From NCBI RefSeq assembly GCF_000172175.1, contig NZ_ABJL02000008.1, forward strand, positions 2,232,001 through 2,296,000: a stretch of 64,000 bases of DNA. Reading direction: 5' to 3'. The position numbers and the translations under genes are program-made. Source of the stretch: Bacteroides intestinalis DSM 17393. Lineage in GTDB: Bacteria; Bacteroidota; Bacteroidia; Bacteroidales; Bacteroidaceae. A model generated the notes under the pieces. It was not told the DNA's origin, did not search any database, and worked only from the letters and a program-made list of their open reading frames with translations. Shown here in pieces: positions 18,312 to 26,676 of the stretch (its first letter is position 1; the number at the start of each line of letters is the position of its first letter).

Positions 18312-19829
18312 TTAATTCTCTGCTTTTAATTTCTCCAGCGCCTTAACCGCCTGCTCCACTCCGGCGGCGGCAGCCATCGTGAGGTACACCTCCGCTTTGT
18401 CACGGTTACCTTCGAGCAGGCAGAGAATGCCCATATTGTTATAAGCCATCGGCAGAGTAGCGAAACGTTCCAGGTATTGGCGGGCACGCTTCGTATCACG
18501 TTTTGTGAGTGCCACCGCCGCCGCATTGATGTTGGCTTCCGGACTGTCCGGGAAAAGTCGGGCAGCAAGGTCAAGGACGTCATTATATTCGGTGGAACCT
18601 GCCGGATAGCTGCCCGCCACGGCGAAGAACTCGTTCAGGCGCAGGGCGCGCTGCTTTCCACTGCGCAGCAGTTGGAGGCTTTCGGCAGCGCCCAGAGGCT
18701 TACGCGTGTATTCTATCCGGTAGTCCACACGCATCACCGCCGGGAATATCTTCTCCGAGAGATACCTGTAAGGCTTGCCGTCGGCAAGAGACATCAGCAT
18801 ACGTTCGCGGCCTTTGGAGATCTCCACATTATCAATAAGGTCGAGGGTGGCATCTTTCAGCATCATATCGCTTCCCCTCACCAGGCTGGTGATCGAGTCC
18901 CAGTCTTCAGGAATCCAGTCCACTTCCAGCAGGGCTTTGCCCGACAGACGGTTTTCACGCAGGTATTCCTTCAGTTTAAGAGCACGTATCAGGGCGTTGG
19001 TCTCGTTCTTCTTCAGGTTACCCATGGGCGCGCCATAGCCCGTCACACGGACTTTAGCCAGTTCCGTGCCCGTCTCCCGGCGTACCTCACGCAGGGCGTC
19101 ACGAAGACGGTAGTAAATCTCGAAGTTCTGCTTTTCCTCGGAGAGTTCGCCCAGTTGCTTACCGTCCTCCCGGCCTTCCTCCCGGTCAAAGTACGGGATA
19201 GACCCTGTGATGCAGTGCAGCGTGTCCTTGTCCGGTGCGGGCCGGATGAAGTTTACCAATGAAAGGAAACCGGCGTCGGTACCCGCATCCCACGGAGAGG
19301 TCCTCAGCTTCGGCAGGCGGAGGCCGTCCGCTATCTTATCCTCGTAGATATCCCCTTTCCGCCCGTGGCAGGCACATTCCTGAGAGCGGAGCAGGAGGAC
19401 GGCCTGTTCCATCCACGGCTCGTAAGGGATAGAAACCTTATAGGTAAACGCGCGGGAGACCGCAGCGTCGTCACGGATTACGACCGCCGGGATGGGCGAA
19501 GTACGCGCCTTGCCGTTACGTTTGCCCGCGGACAATGCCTGTGTACGCTGATACACTTTCTGTTTCTCCGCACCGTTGATGAGGACGGAGGGAAGTTCCT
19601 GCTCGGATTCACCGCTTTTAAGCACGGGGGTCACGGTCAGGGATTCGTCAGAAGGCATCTGCAGGTTCTCAAAGTCTACGGAAAGTTCCACAGTCAGGTG
19701 TCCGTCAGTCAGCGAGAAATGCTGTCCGGTGACAAACAGTTCTCCCCGGTAGAACTCCTGCCCGGGGCAGAAGCCACATATGGCGAACAGAAGTGCCAAT
19801 GTCAGAGGAATACGGATTAAGTTTTTCAT
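18312..19829 (-). CDS. DUF3868/OmpA-like pilus accessory protein with TPR end
   Basis: A 505-residue exported protein (signal peptide to about residue 23). The N-terminal part (YRGELFVTGQHFSLTDGHLTVEL) is the DUF3868 domain found in FimA/Mfa operons. The middle includes an OmpA-like segment (VRVTGYGAPMGNLKKNE, NALIRALKLKEYL). The last 100 residues look like tetratricopeptide helices (PEANINAAAVALTKRDTKRARQYLERF; YNNMGILCLLEGNRDKAEVYL). Probably periplasmic or outer-membrane-associated, assisting pilus assembly. Confidence 0.82.
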   Translation of the reverse strand: MKNLIRIPLTLALLFAICGFCPGQEFYRGELFVTGQHFSLTDGHLTVELSVDFENLQMPSDESLTVTPVLKSGESEQELPSVLINGAEKQKVYQRTQALSAGKRNGKARTSPIPAVVIRDDAAVSRAFTYKVSIPYEPWMEQAVLLLRSQECACHGRKGDIYEDKIADGLRLPKLRTSPWDAGTDAGFLSLVNFIRPAPDKDTLHCITGSIPYFDREEGREDGKQLGELSEEKQNFEIYYRLRDALREVRRETGTELAKVRVTGYGAPMGNLKKNETNALIRALKLKEYLRENRLSGKALLEVDWIPEDWDSITSLVRGSDMMLKDATLDLIDNVEISKGRERMLMSLADGKPYRYLSEKIFPAVMRVDYRIEYTRKPLGAAESLQLLRSGKQRALRLNEFFAVAGSYPAGSTEYNDVLDLAARLFPDSPEANINAAAVALTKRDTKRARQYLERFATLPMAYNNMGILCLLEGNRDKAEVYLTMAAAAGVEQAVKALEKLKAEN

Positions 19830-19911
19830 GCTCTATCTTTAATTACAAATTACTAATTATAAACCGCTTTCAATTTTCATCTTCCAACTCTCAACTCTCA
19901 ATTCCCAACTC

Positions 19912-20487
19912 TCAATTTATCAGGTATACCAGCGATACCGAGGCACGGGTCGGAGCTATGAAGTTTTTATGACCGCCACCGGTCTGCTCGCCGCAATGCA
20001 GGCAGCGGTAACGTTCATAGCCCGAATGCAGGAATCCGACACCGAGGCTTGTCTCGATGCTCCAACGGGGTGAAAGGATGAAGTGGTAGCCGTATGATAC
20101 GCCCAGTCCCAGAAAGTCACCCTCGTATCTTGAAGAGCGGATGCCCTTAAAGAGTCCAAGCGGGAGTTTCATGCCGCCTACATTATATACCCCGTACATC
20201 AGGTGCGCGCCGAAGAAGTGGCCGCCGAAGGGCTGGCACATCCAGTAACGCAGCTCAGGCTGTACGAACCAATGTTTCCAGCGTTTGTCCCCACCTGCCG
20301 GAAAAGGGTTGTAGTGGAAACCCGCTTCCAGCGTAAACCGCCCGGAGAGTTTGACCTCCACGGAAAGGTTGGGCGAGGAAAGCGCTCCCGTCAGCAGGTC
20401 GCTCTTCAAGGCAAGGGTCTGGGAATGCAGGTCTGCAAGACAGGACAGCAGCAGGAACAGGGGCAATATGAAAGTATTTCTTTTCAA
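19912..20487 (-). CDS. DUF3575 outer-membrane protein
   Basis: A 191-residue protein with a signal peptide (FILPLFLLLSCLADLHSQ). The mature sequence (LALKSDLLTGALSSPNLSVEVKLSGRFTLEAGF; WFVQPELRYWM; FFGAHLMYGVY) alternates like a small beta barrel and matches the DUF3575 family, which accompanies DUF3868 in pilus operons. A CLHC pair sits near the C-terminus. It may be an outer-membrane platform or plug for the pilus. Function is not established. Confidence 0.82.
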   Translation of the reverse strand: MKRNTFILPLFLLLSCLADLHSQTLALKSDLLTGALSSPNLSVEVKLSGRFTLEAGFHYNPFPAGGDKRWKHWFVQPELRYWMCQPFGGHFFGAHLMYGVYNVGGMKLPLGLFKGIRSSRYEGDFLGLGVSYGYHFILSPRWSIETSLGVGFLHSGYERYRCLHCGEQTGGGHKNFIAPTRASVSLVYLIN

Positions 20488-20507
20488 AAGTTTTTTGAGG
20501 ATTACGT

Positions 20508-20882
20508 TTACAACTCAAACAGCTTTATCTCATGCAGGTATTCACGCGTAATATAGTTCACTATCCCGAGTTTCTGCGCGGCTTTACCGTAGCGCATGTG
20601 GAACTCTTCAGTAGTGGGATGGTTGCAGTTCAGATGCTCGCCAGTGGCTTCGAGGATGTCGAGAAGGGAGACGTCGGAGGATCCACGCACGGGACTGTAC
20701 GACCGTATATTACGGGAGTCTCCCCGCTCGGACAGTTTGATAAGTCCGGCTCTTAGAAGCTTCGACAGCAGGACATCCAGGTCTTGCCCCGTAAGACGGC
20801 AGGCGTCCGTACGGGCGGTGTCGCCTCCCGCATAGATGTCGTTGAGTACTGCGATGGCAGCTTGTGTCATGGGTGTTATCAT
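20508..20882 (-). CDS. Rrf2-like winged-helix regulator, first gene of the pilus operon
   Basis: A 124-residue protein with an N-terminal helix-turn-helix resembling Rrf2 family regulators (TQAAIAVLNDIYAG; LSKLLRAGLIKLSERGD) and the family wing segment SYSPVRGSSDVSLLDILEATG. It lacks the three-cysteine iron-sulphur cluster set of IscR/NsrR (a single Cys follows the wing), so it probably does not sense redox through a cluster. It starts 37 bp from the inverted repeat of the promoter switch and is 20 bp upstream of the DUF3575 gene. Likely a local regulator of pilus expression. Confidence 0.7.
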   Translation of the reverse strand: MITPMTQAAIAVLNDIYAGGDTARTDACRLTGQDLDVLLSKLLRAGLIKLSERGDSRNIRSYSPVRGSSDVSLLDILEATGEHLNCNHPTTEEFHMRYGKAAQKLGIVNYITREYLHEIKLFEL

Positions 20883-20919
20883 GATATTTGTTGGGTTTTA
20901 TCTATCATATACACCGGCA

Positions 20920-20938
20920 TTACCTTGTAGGTAACGGA
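20920..20938 (+). repeat. Left inverted repeat of the switch
   Basis: TTACCTTGTAGGTAACGGA, exact reverse complement of 21263-21281. It is 37 bp from the first codon of the pilus operon. Confidence 0.9.
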
Positions 20939-21216
20939 TACACACAGATACGATAAGAAACAAGGCTCATAAAAGTCCGGTATATACAAGAATTTATACG
21001 TACATACGGCTCACGGTGCACAATATCCTATTCCCGTCTCCTACTTCTGGAAACGGGTAAGGGAATTTATATACGGATTTGCACGGGCAGGCCGAGAAAA
21101 CTCCTTTCCATCCTGTATGCTGAAAAAAGAAACTTGTAGAACCTGTAGTATTTATTTCCTAATATAAATCGTCGGGGGATAAATGCATGTAAACAGGAAA
21201 ATAAAAACGTATTTCC

Positions 21217-21247
21217 TTTGGAGTTAGAAATATATTATCTACTTTTG
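21217..21247 (+). promoter_or_regulatory. Bacteroides-type promoter inside the switch
   Basis: TTTG at 21217-21220 (-33 element) and TACTTTTG at 21240-21247 (-7 element, TAnnTTTG) are separated by 19 bp, the standard spacing. Transcription would start near 21254 and leave the segment to the right. I found no matching leftward promoter in the segment. Confidence 0.75.
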
Positions 21248-21262
21248 CGCCATAATCACATC

Positions 21263-21281
21263 TCCGTTACCTACAAGGTAA
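21263..21281 (-). repeat. Right inverted repeat of the switch
   Basis: TCCGTTACCTACAAGGTAA, exact reverse complement of 20920-20938. Confidence 0.9.
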
Positions 21282-21335
21282 CTTCTTCATATTGCACTAC
21301 ATATCAATGATTTATTATTCGTTCAACGTGTTAGA

Positions 21336-22271
21336 CTATCCCTTAAATATGTAATTCATTATAACCTTATTCGCCCGGTCCATCCGGCTATTTCCGAACC
21401 CTTTCATATACCCTTCGGTGGTGGTTACGGAAGCGTGTCCCAGCCCTTCGGAAATGACCTCGATGGGAATGTGGCAATACCTGCCCACCGTAGCCCATGT
21501 ATGCCGCGCACTGTACGAAGTCACTTTGCCTTGTACCTTCTTCCACAGGGCAAGCACACGCAGTCTGCTGTTAAGCAGGCGCAATATCCGCTGGTAATCC
21601 CGGTAAGCGGCCATACCCTCCAGGTTCCCGTCCAGAAAACAAAGCAGGTAGGGTGAAGTGTCGTCCCGGTTCCGGTAGCGTTCCAGCAATTGCATGGCAC
21701 GGCCGTCCACACGTGCGGAAAGCGGCATGCCCGTCTTCCGGCGGCGCAAGGTCAGATAGCCGTCCTTCAGATCGGACTTCCGAAGGTGGGCAAGATCCAC
21801 AAAGGGCATGCCGTGGAAACGGAACATCAGTTCCAGGCACGCGCGTGCCCATGCCATGCCGGGGGAAGTGATGTCAGGATCCCGTTCCACCAGTAACTTC
21901 TGCATATCGTCCCGTTCCAGCACACGACGGTGGTCCGCCTTGCGCCCGGTGAACACGTCACGGAACTGGTGGGGGATGAAAGCCGCCAGTTTACGGACCA
22001 CAGCCCGGTTATAAACCGCCTGGAGCATACGCATATAGGTGGAGACGGTATTCCACGCCAGACCCTTCCCACCCTTATGGAGCAGGTAACCCTCATACGC
22101 CTTCAGCCACAAGGGCGTGATGCCGGACACGGGCAGCCCCTCGCCACCGAAAGCCATCACCGACCGCAGCACGCTGCCGCATACATGGGCGGTGCCGTAC
22201 TGCCCGTTCATTTCGAGTTCAGCGACCACCGAACTCATAAATTTGTTTAAATAGACTGTTTTCATATTCAT
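21336..22271 (-). CDS. Tyrosine site-specific recombinase, probable invertase of the pilus switch
   Basis: A 311-residue phage-integrase-family protein: an N-terminal SAM-like DNA-binding domain (residues about 1-110) and a C-terminal catalytic domain. Catalytic residues seen are K179 (RRRKTG), R256 (SARHTW), H279 (GLGHAS) and the nucleophile Y288 (TEGYMKGF). The first arginine, normally in an R-G-(M/I)-x-F-V-D context in Bacteroides invertases, reads H153 (FHGMPFVD) with R151 nearby. The length fits Bacteroides promoter invertases. It is adjacent to the inverted repeats and convergent with the promoter in its present orientation. Confidence 0.85.
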   Translation of the reverse strand: MNMKTVYLNKFMSSVVAELEMNGQYGTAHVCGSVLRSVMAFGGEGLPVSGITPLWLKAYEGYLLHKGGKGLAWNTVSTYMRMLQAVYNRAVVRKLAAFIPHQFRDVFTGRKADHRRVLERDDMQKLLVERDPDITSPGMAWARACLELMFRFHGMPFVDLAHLRKSDLKDGYLTLRRRKTGMPLSARVDGRAMQLLERYRNRDDTSPYLLCFLDGNLEGMAAYRDYQRILRLLNSRLRVLALWKKVQGKVTSYSARHTWATVGRYCHIPIEVISEGLGHASVTTTEGYMKGFGNSRMDRANKVIMNYIFKG

Positions 22272-22651
22272 TCATTTTTTCGCACGTTGTCGCACGCGCA
22301 TATACTACGTCACAAACAGGAGTCAAAGACAAATGTTTCGTTACAATACTATCTTTAACCACTGCATTCAAGTCTTGTCAGAGATGTTAATTTGACAGAT
22401 ATTTGCACCAAAGGTCAGAGGCGGGTGCTTTGACCCGTAGAGGAACCGCGCGTTCCTCTACGGGCAAGGCACCCTTCCTCGTAGAGAAACGACCCGCAGG
22501 TCGTAGAGCAACATCGGCATACCGTAATCATTGGATTTTCCATCGTTTGCCGGAGTAACACATCTGCCTTCTTCCACTGCTCCGAGGAACGATCCCCGCC
22601 ACAGGGACACAAACGTATGGAAATATTTTTCACTTCAAAACAATATACATA
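22272..22651. other. 380-bp region with a strong compound hairpin
   Basis: It separates the leftward recombinase gene from the rightward hypothetical gene. The central part (22424-22515) is occupied by a nested inverted repeat and short CGTAGAG repeats, described separately. The recombinase promoter should be close to 22272-22330. I see no gene here. Confidence 0.6.
22424..22515. repeat. Nested hairpins with CGTAGAG repeats
   Basis: GGGTGC (22424-22429) pairs with GCACCC (22470-22475). Inside it, CCCGTAGAGGAAC (22435-22447) pairs perfectly with GTTCCTCTACGGG (22453-22465) around a 5-nt loop. Next to it ACGACC/GGTCGT (22490-22505) forms a smaller hairpin. CGTAGAG(G/A/C)AAC occurs three times in direct orientation. 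It could be a terminator, an RNA element or a dispersed repeat. Confidence 0.65.
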
Positions 22652-23104
22652 ATGATTACAGTTACCATTCAGGTGAAGCCCTATCTCGCGGCTTACCTGC
22701 AAAGCGCATACGCGCACTGCACAGTGGAAGGTGCCATCCGTTTTACCAAAAATCAGAATCTTTACAGTTGCCTGCTACAGCTCACCACTCCCCGCCCCAA
22801 GGGCGTGTCGTGGCGGGACCGGGGGAATGTCACCCTCTCCCTGCCTTGCCCCAGCGTGGGGAAAGACCCGAGGACTTATAATTATCTGGGAGAAGAGGCC
22901 GTAAAGGTTCTGGAGCAGGAAATCAACTATGAAATGAGAATGGATTATTACCGCTTCCTGCGCAAGAACAAGTTTAAGAACGGGATGATGTTCACAAGGG
23001 CCACGGAGCTGTATCTGGAAGAGCACGGGATGACGGAACTTATACCGGAAGAAACGCTGCTGAAAAGCTATTTCCAGTGGGTGAAGAAGGTGGAAAGAAA
23101 ATAG
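22652..23104 (+). CDS. Conserved-looking hypothetical protein
   Basis: A 150-residue soluble protein. The N-terminal half is predicted beta (ITVTIQVKPYLAAYLQSAY; LYSCLLQLTTPRP; GNVTLSLPCP). The C-terminal half is helical and basic (GEEAVKVLEQEINYEMRMDYYRFLRKNKFKNG; LLKSYFQWVKKVERK). I do not recognise the family. The basic helical end would suit DNA or RNA binding. It lies between the pilus recombinase and the restriction operon, and has no evident partner. Confidence 0.6.
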   Translation: MITVTIQVKPYLAAYLQSAYAHCTVEGAIRFTKNQNLYSCLLQLTTPRPKGVSWRDRGNVTLSLPCPSVGKDPRTYNYLGEEAVKVLEQEINYEMRMDYYRFLRKNKFKNGMMFTRATELYLEEHGMTELIPEETLLKSYFQWVKKVERK

Positions 23105-23280
23105 AGCAGCAAGCCTTTGTTGTATAATACAGAATATGACAGATGCGAACATATTAAAAACATCTCCGAAAAGAAAAGATTCATTGCTGTGTTAGATCAT
23201 AGGTTAAAGAAAAAAGGAGGAGAACAGAGTATTACATAGTGAGGATGCAATAAGATAAACTATATCTATTGAAAACAGAT

Positions 23281-23327
23281 AAATTCTTTTTCTTCCTTCA
23301 TATAGTAAATTCTTTTTCTTAACTTTG
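23281..23327 (+). promoter_or_regulatory. Probable hsdM promoter with a 14-bp direct repeat
   Basis: TAACTTTG at 23320-23327 matches the TAnnTTTG -7 box, 68 bp before the hsdM ATG. The sequence AAATTCTTTTTCTT occurs at 23281-23294 and again at 23307-23320, one copy abutting the -7 box, so it may be an operator. Confidence 0.55.
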
Positions 23328-23395
23328 TAGCATTATGTACACAAGTAAGTTGTACAGAATAAATCTATCATAATAAAAAAGGAAACACATTAATT

Positions 23396-24919
23396 ATGGC
23401 TAAAACTAATACAGCAGAAATAGGATTTGAGAAAGATATTTGGAAAGCGGCTGATTTATTAAGAGGTAATATGGATGCTTCAGAATATAAATCTGTAGTC
23501 TTAGGGCTTATCTTCCTCAAATATATATCTGATAGATTTGAAGCAAAATATCAAGCGCTCATTGATGAGGGAGATGGTTTTGAAGAAGATAAAGATGAAT
23601 ACACTTCAGAAAATATATTCTTTGTACCCCAAGAGGCACGTTGGTCTATGATTGCAAAAGCGGCTCATGCACCTGAGATTGGCACTGTAATTGATAATGC
23701 AATGCGATTAATTGAAAAAGAAAACACTCGCCTAAAAGGCATTCTTCCTAAAAATTTCGCACGGCCAGAGTTAGACAAACGTCGTTTAGGAGACGTCGTT
23801 GATTTATTCACCAACATTCAAATGAGGGAACATGGAGACACAAAGGACATACTCGGACGCGCTTATGAATACTGTCTTTCTAAATTTGCCGAAGCAGAAG
23901 GAAAACTTGCAGGTGAGTTTTACACGCCAGCTTGCATTGTTCGCACTTTGGTAGAAGTTCTTCAACCTTATAGTGGACGTGTTTATGACCCTGCCTGTGG
24001 TTCTGGTGGCATGTTCGTTCAATCAGCAAAGTTTATTGAACGCCATCAAGGTAACATCAACAATATTTCTGTATTTGGTCAAGACAGCAATCCTACTACA
24101 TGGAAAATGGCTCAGATGAATTTAGCCATCCGCGGTATAGAAGCAGACCTTGGCAAATTTAATGCCGATACTTTCTTTGATGACCAACACCCAACTCTAA
24201 AAGCTGATTATATTTTAGCAAATCCACCATTCAACTTAAGCGATTGGGGAGTAGATAAACTACAAGACGATGTACGTTGGAAATTTGGCATTCCGCCAGC
24301 AGGTAATGCTAACTTTGCATGGCTACAACACATGATACATCATCTCTCTCCCAAAGGACGTATAGGTATGGTGCTTGCTAATGGTTCTCTGTCTTCACAG
24401 AGTGGAGGTGAAGGAAAAATTCGTGAGAATATTATAAAAGCCGATCTCATAGAGGGCATTGTCGCATTACCTTCACAGCTTTTTTATACGACAGGAATTC
24501 CTGTTTCTTTATGGTTCTTAAATAGGGCTAAAAAACAAACAGGAAAAATCCTATTTGTAGATGCCCGTAACATGGGAACAATGGTTACGCGCAAACTTCG
24601 CGAACTTTCTGATTCAGAAGAAGGAGAAAAAGGGGATATTCAAAAAATAGCCGATACATTTCATGCCTTTAATGAGGGAACATTAGATAATGAGAAGGGG
24701 TTTTGTGCCATTGCCACACTTGAAGATGTAGCAAAACAGGATTATATCCTTACTCCGGGACGATATGTCGGAATTGCAGAAGTAGAAGATGACGGTGAAC
24801 CTTTCCAAGAAAAAATGGAGCGACTCACCTCTGAGTTATCTGACTTGTTTGCCCAATCTCATGACTTGGAAGAAGAAATTCGAAAACAATTAGGCAGTAT
24901 AGGATTTACAATTAAATAA
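23396..24919 (+). CDS. hsdM: Type I restriction-modification DNA methyltransferase subunit HsdM
   Basis: A 507-residue N6-adenine methyltransferase. The N-terminal HsdM helical domain (EKDIWKAADLLRGNMDASEYKSVVLGLIFLKYISDRF) is followed by the SAM-binding motif DPACGSGGM (about residue 200) and the catalytic NPPF (ANPPFNLSDWG, about residue 275). With HsdS it methylates host DNA, and with HsdR it forms the restriction complex. First gene of the operon; full length. The recombinase gene starts 45 bp downstream, behind a perfect hairpin. Confidence 0.95.
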   Translation: MAKTNTAEIGFEKDIWKAADLLRGNMDASEYKSVVLGLIFLKYISDRFEAKYQALIDEGDGFEEDKDEYTSENIFFVPQEARWSMIAKAAHAPEIGTVIDNAMRLIEKENTRLKGILPKNFARPELDKRRLGDVVDLFTNIQMREHGDTKDILGRAYEYCLSKFAEAEGKLAGEFYTPACIVRTLVEVLQPYSGRVYDPACGSGGMFVQSAKFIERHQGNINNISVFGQDSNPTTWKMAQMNLAIRGIEADLGKFNADTFFDDQHPTLKADYILANPPFNLSDWGVDKLQDDVRWKFGIPPAGNANFAWLQHMIHHLSPKGRIGMVLANGSLSSQSGGEGKIRENIIKADLIEGIVALPSQLFYTTGIPVSLWFLNRAKKQTGKILFVDARNMGTMVTRKLRELSDSEEGEKGDIQKIADTFHAFNEGTLDNEKGFCAIATLEDVAKQDYILTPGRYVGIAEVEDDGEPFQEKMERLTSELSDLFAQSHDLEEEIRKQLGSIGFTIK

Positions 24920-24931
24920 ATAGTACTATAT

Positions 24932-24963
24932 TTCTTCAATTATTTAATCTAATAATTGAAGAA
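24932..24963. repeat. Perfect 13-bp inverted repeat with 6-bp spacer before the recombinase
   Basis: TTCTTCAATTATT (24932-24944) and AATAATTGAAGAA (24951-24963) flank TAATCT, ending one base before the recombinase ATG. Geometry (13-bp arms, 6-bp core) is like dif/loxP-type tyrosine recombinase sites. It could also be a weak attenuator or the gene's own operator. Confidence 0.6.
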
Positions 24964-24964
24964 T

Positions 24965-25957
24965 ATGAAAGAGAAATTAATTCAAGAGATCAGCAATGCA
25001 ATGACAGATGTTTTAAGTATAGAACAAATGGTTCAATTAAATGGTGTTCTGCTTCAAATAGTAAGTAAATATACCATTATGAAAGATGGTGAAAAGATGC
25101 ACGAAGACACTGCAACCAACGACCGACTACTTGAAATCTTTTTGTCTGCTAAACAAGTTGAAGGATGCACAACTCCCACAATTAAATATTACAGTTCTAC
25201 AATTAAACAACTCTTAAAAAAGATGCCAAAAAAGGTAGTAGATTACTCTACAGAAGATATCCGCGCCTATTTAGCAGTATTTCAGCGCAAGAATAAGTCA
25301 AGTAAAGTAACAATTGACAATATTCGACGTATCTTCTCCTCATTTTTTGCTTGGCTTGAAGAAGAAGATTATATTATCAAAAGTCCGATTCGTAGAATTC
25401 ATAAAGTAAAAACCGGTACACAAGTCAAGGAAATATTGACCGATGAGAATATTGAACACCTTCGTGACAATTGCATTAAAATCCGTGATCTCGCTATGAT
25501 TGATCTTTTAGCATCTACCGGTATGCGTGTTGGTGAATTAGTAAAGTTAGACCGTGAAGATATCAACTTCAATGAACGCGAATGTATTGTTTTTGGCAAG
25601 GGAAATAAAGAGCGAATAGTGTATTTTAATGCACGAGCCAAAATACATTTACAACAGTACCTCAGTACCAGAAAAGACCGGAACAAGGCACTATTTGTTT
25701 CTTTAGCCAAACCACACAACCGTCTACAGATATCAGGAGTTGAAACTCGATTACGCAAAATTGGGCGTCAAGCCAAGATTGTCCGTGTACATCCACACAA
25801 ATTTCGACGTACATTAGCTACAATGGCAATTGACAAAGGAATGCCAGTAGAACAAGTGCAAAAATTACTCGGACACGTAAAAATAGATACAACTATGCAT
25901 TATGCAATGGTTAGCCAAAATAATGTAAAACTATCACATCGCAAATATATCAATTAA
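24965..25957 (+). CDS. XerD-like tyrosine recombinase inside the restriction operon
   Basis: A 330-residue protein from the ATG at 24965 (an in-frame TTG at 24956 lies inside the hairpin). The SAM-like core-binding domain is at about residues 50-140. The catalytic set is intact: R188 (TGMRVGEL), K215 (GKGNKER), H278 and R281 (HPHKFRR), H304 (LLGHVK), Y313 (MHYAMV). Recombinases in this position shuffle hsdS genes in many Bacteroidetes. Its stop overlaps the next ATG (TAATG), so translation is coupled to the first hsdS fragment. Confidence 0.9.
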   Translation: MKEKLIQEISNAMTDVLSIEQMVQLNGVLLQIVSKYTIMKDGEKMHEDTATNDRLLEIFLSAKQVEGCTTPTIKYYSSTIKQLLKKMPKKVVDYSTEDIRAYLAVFQRKNKSSKVTIDNIRRIFSSFFAWLEEEDYIIKSPIRRIHKVKTGTQVKEILTDENIEHLRDNCIKIRDLAMIDLLASTGMRVGELVKLDREDINFNERECIVFGKGNKERIVYFNARAKIHLQQYLSTRKDRNKALFVSLAKPHNRLQISGVETRLRKIGRQAKIVRVHPHKFRRTLATMAIDKGMPVEQVQKLLGHVKIDTTMHYAMVSQNNVKLSHRKYIN

Positions 25958-26671
25958 TGAATGTAAATCATATTACATATTATAGCAGGTGTCATTTACC
26001 ACATAAAAACAAGCCGATAAATGATAATTTAGAGCAGCAGGCACAGGCCTGGCTCAATGAACTACTTGACAGATATGCAAATAGTACAACTGTATTAATT
26101 CACGAAATTGCAGAAATTAACCCTAAGCGAAATTTAAGTAAAGGTACATCTGCAAAGTGCATTGAAATGGCAAATCTTCCAACTACAGGCAGTTTTCCTA
26201 ATGGATGGATAGAAAAAGAATACAATGGTGGTATGAAGTTCTGTAATGGAGACACTTTGATAGCTCGGATTACTCCTTGCCTTGAAAATGGAAAAGACTG
26301 CTTTCATCAATTTCCTTGATAAGAATGAAATCGCATATGGATCCACAGAGTATATAGTGATCTCAGCCAAAAGCAATTATTCTTCATCATTCTTCTATTT
26401 TTTAGCTCGTAATCATGATTTTGTAGACTATGCTGTTAAAAATATGAACGGAAGTAGTGGACGTCAAAGGGTTTCAGGAGATACAATCAGCAAATACAGA
26501 ATTCCTGTCATTCCACGTGAAAAGCTTGAATCATTCACGAACCATGCTGAAATTGCATTAAAAACAATTAAAAACAATTCCCTTCAAAATATGCGATTAT
26601 CAATGACTCGTGACGCATTATTACCAAAACTCATGTCTGGTGAATTAAAAGTTAATGATTTAAATAGCTAA
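25957..26671 (+). pseudogene. hsdS 3' half (second target domain), frameshifted copy
   Basis: Twenty codons of unrelated leader (MNVNHITYYSRCHLPHKNKP) run in frame into INDNLEQQAQAWLNEL, the central part of HsdS, and the whole second target-recognition half. Compared with the identical sequence at 28617-29270, one extra A (GGAAAAGAC instead of GGAAAGAC, about 26291-26295) breaks the frame and stops it at 26319; the remainder reads in another frame to 26671. Only a half subunit was encoded even before the frameshift. It could act as a donor of sequence for recombination. Confidence 0.85.
26017..26031 (+). repeat. Junction sequence ATAAATGATAATTTA, site 1
   Basis: First of three in-frame copies (codons I-N-D-N-L). 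Sequence to its left differs from the other copies, so similarity starts exactly here, 60 bp after the recombinase stop. Contains TAAAT-GATA-ATTTA, a small inverted repeat. Confidence 0.7.
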
Positions 26672-26676
26672 CACAT

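Larger units (their letters stand above)
20920..21281. promoter_or_regulatory. Invertible promoter switch for the pilus operon (OFF orientation here)
   Basis: Perfect 19-bp inverted repeats bound the segment: TTACCTTGTAGGTAACGGA at 20920-20938 and its reverse complement at 21263-21281. Each repeat contains TTACC-N5-GGTAA, itself palindromic as recombinase sites often are. Inside, next to the right repeat, is a good Bacteroides promoter reading rightward, away from the pilus genes. Inversion would point it leftward at the regulator gene starting at 20882. The tyrosine recombinase gene lies 54 bp to the right. Inversion itself is inferred. Confidence 0.85.
20883..21335. other. 453-bp region between pilus operon and recombinase
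   Basis: It consists of the 37-bp leader of the regulator gene, the 362-bp invertible segment and 54 bp before the recombinase stop codon. I see no coding sequence inside. Confidence 0.75.
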
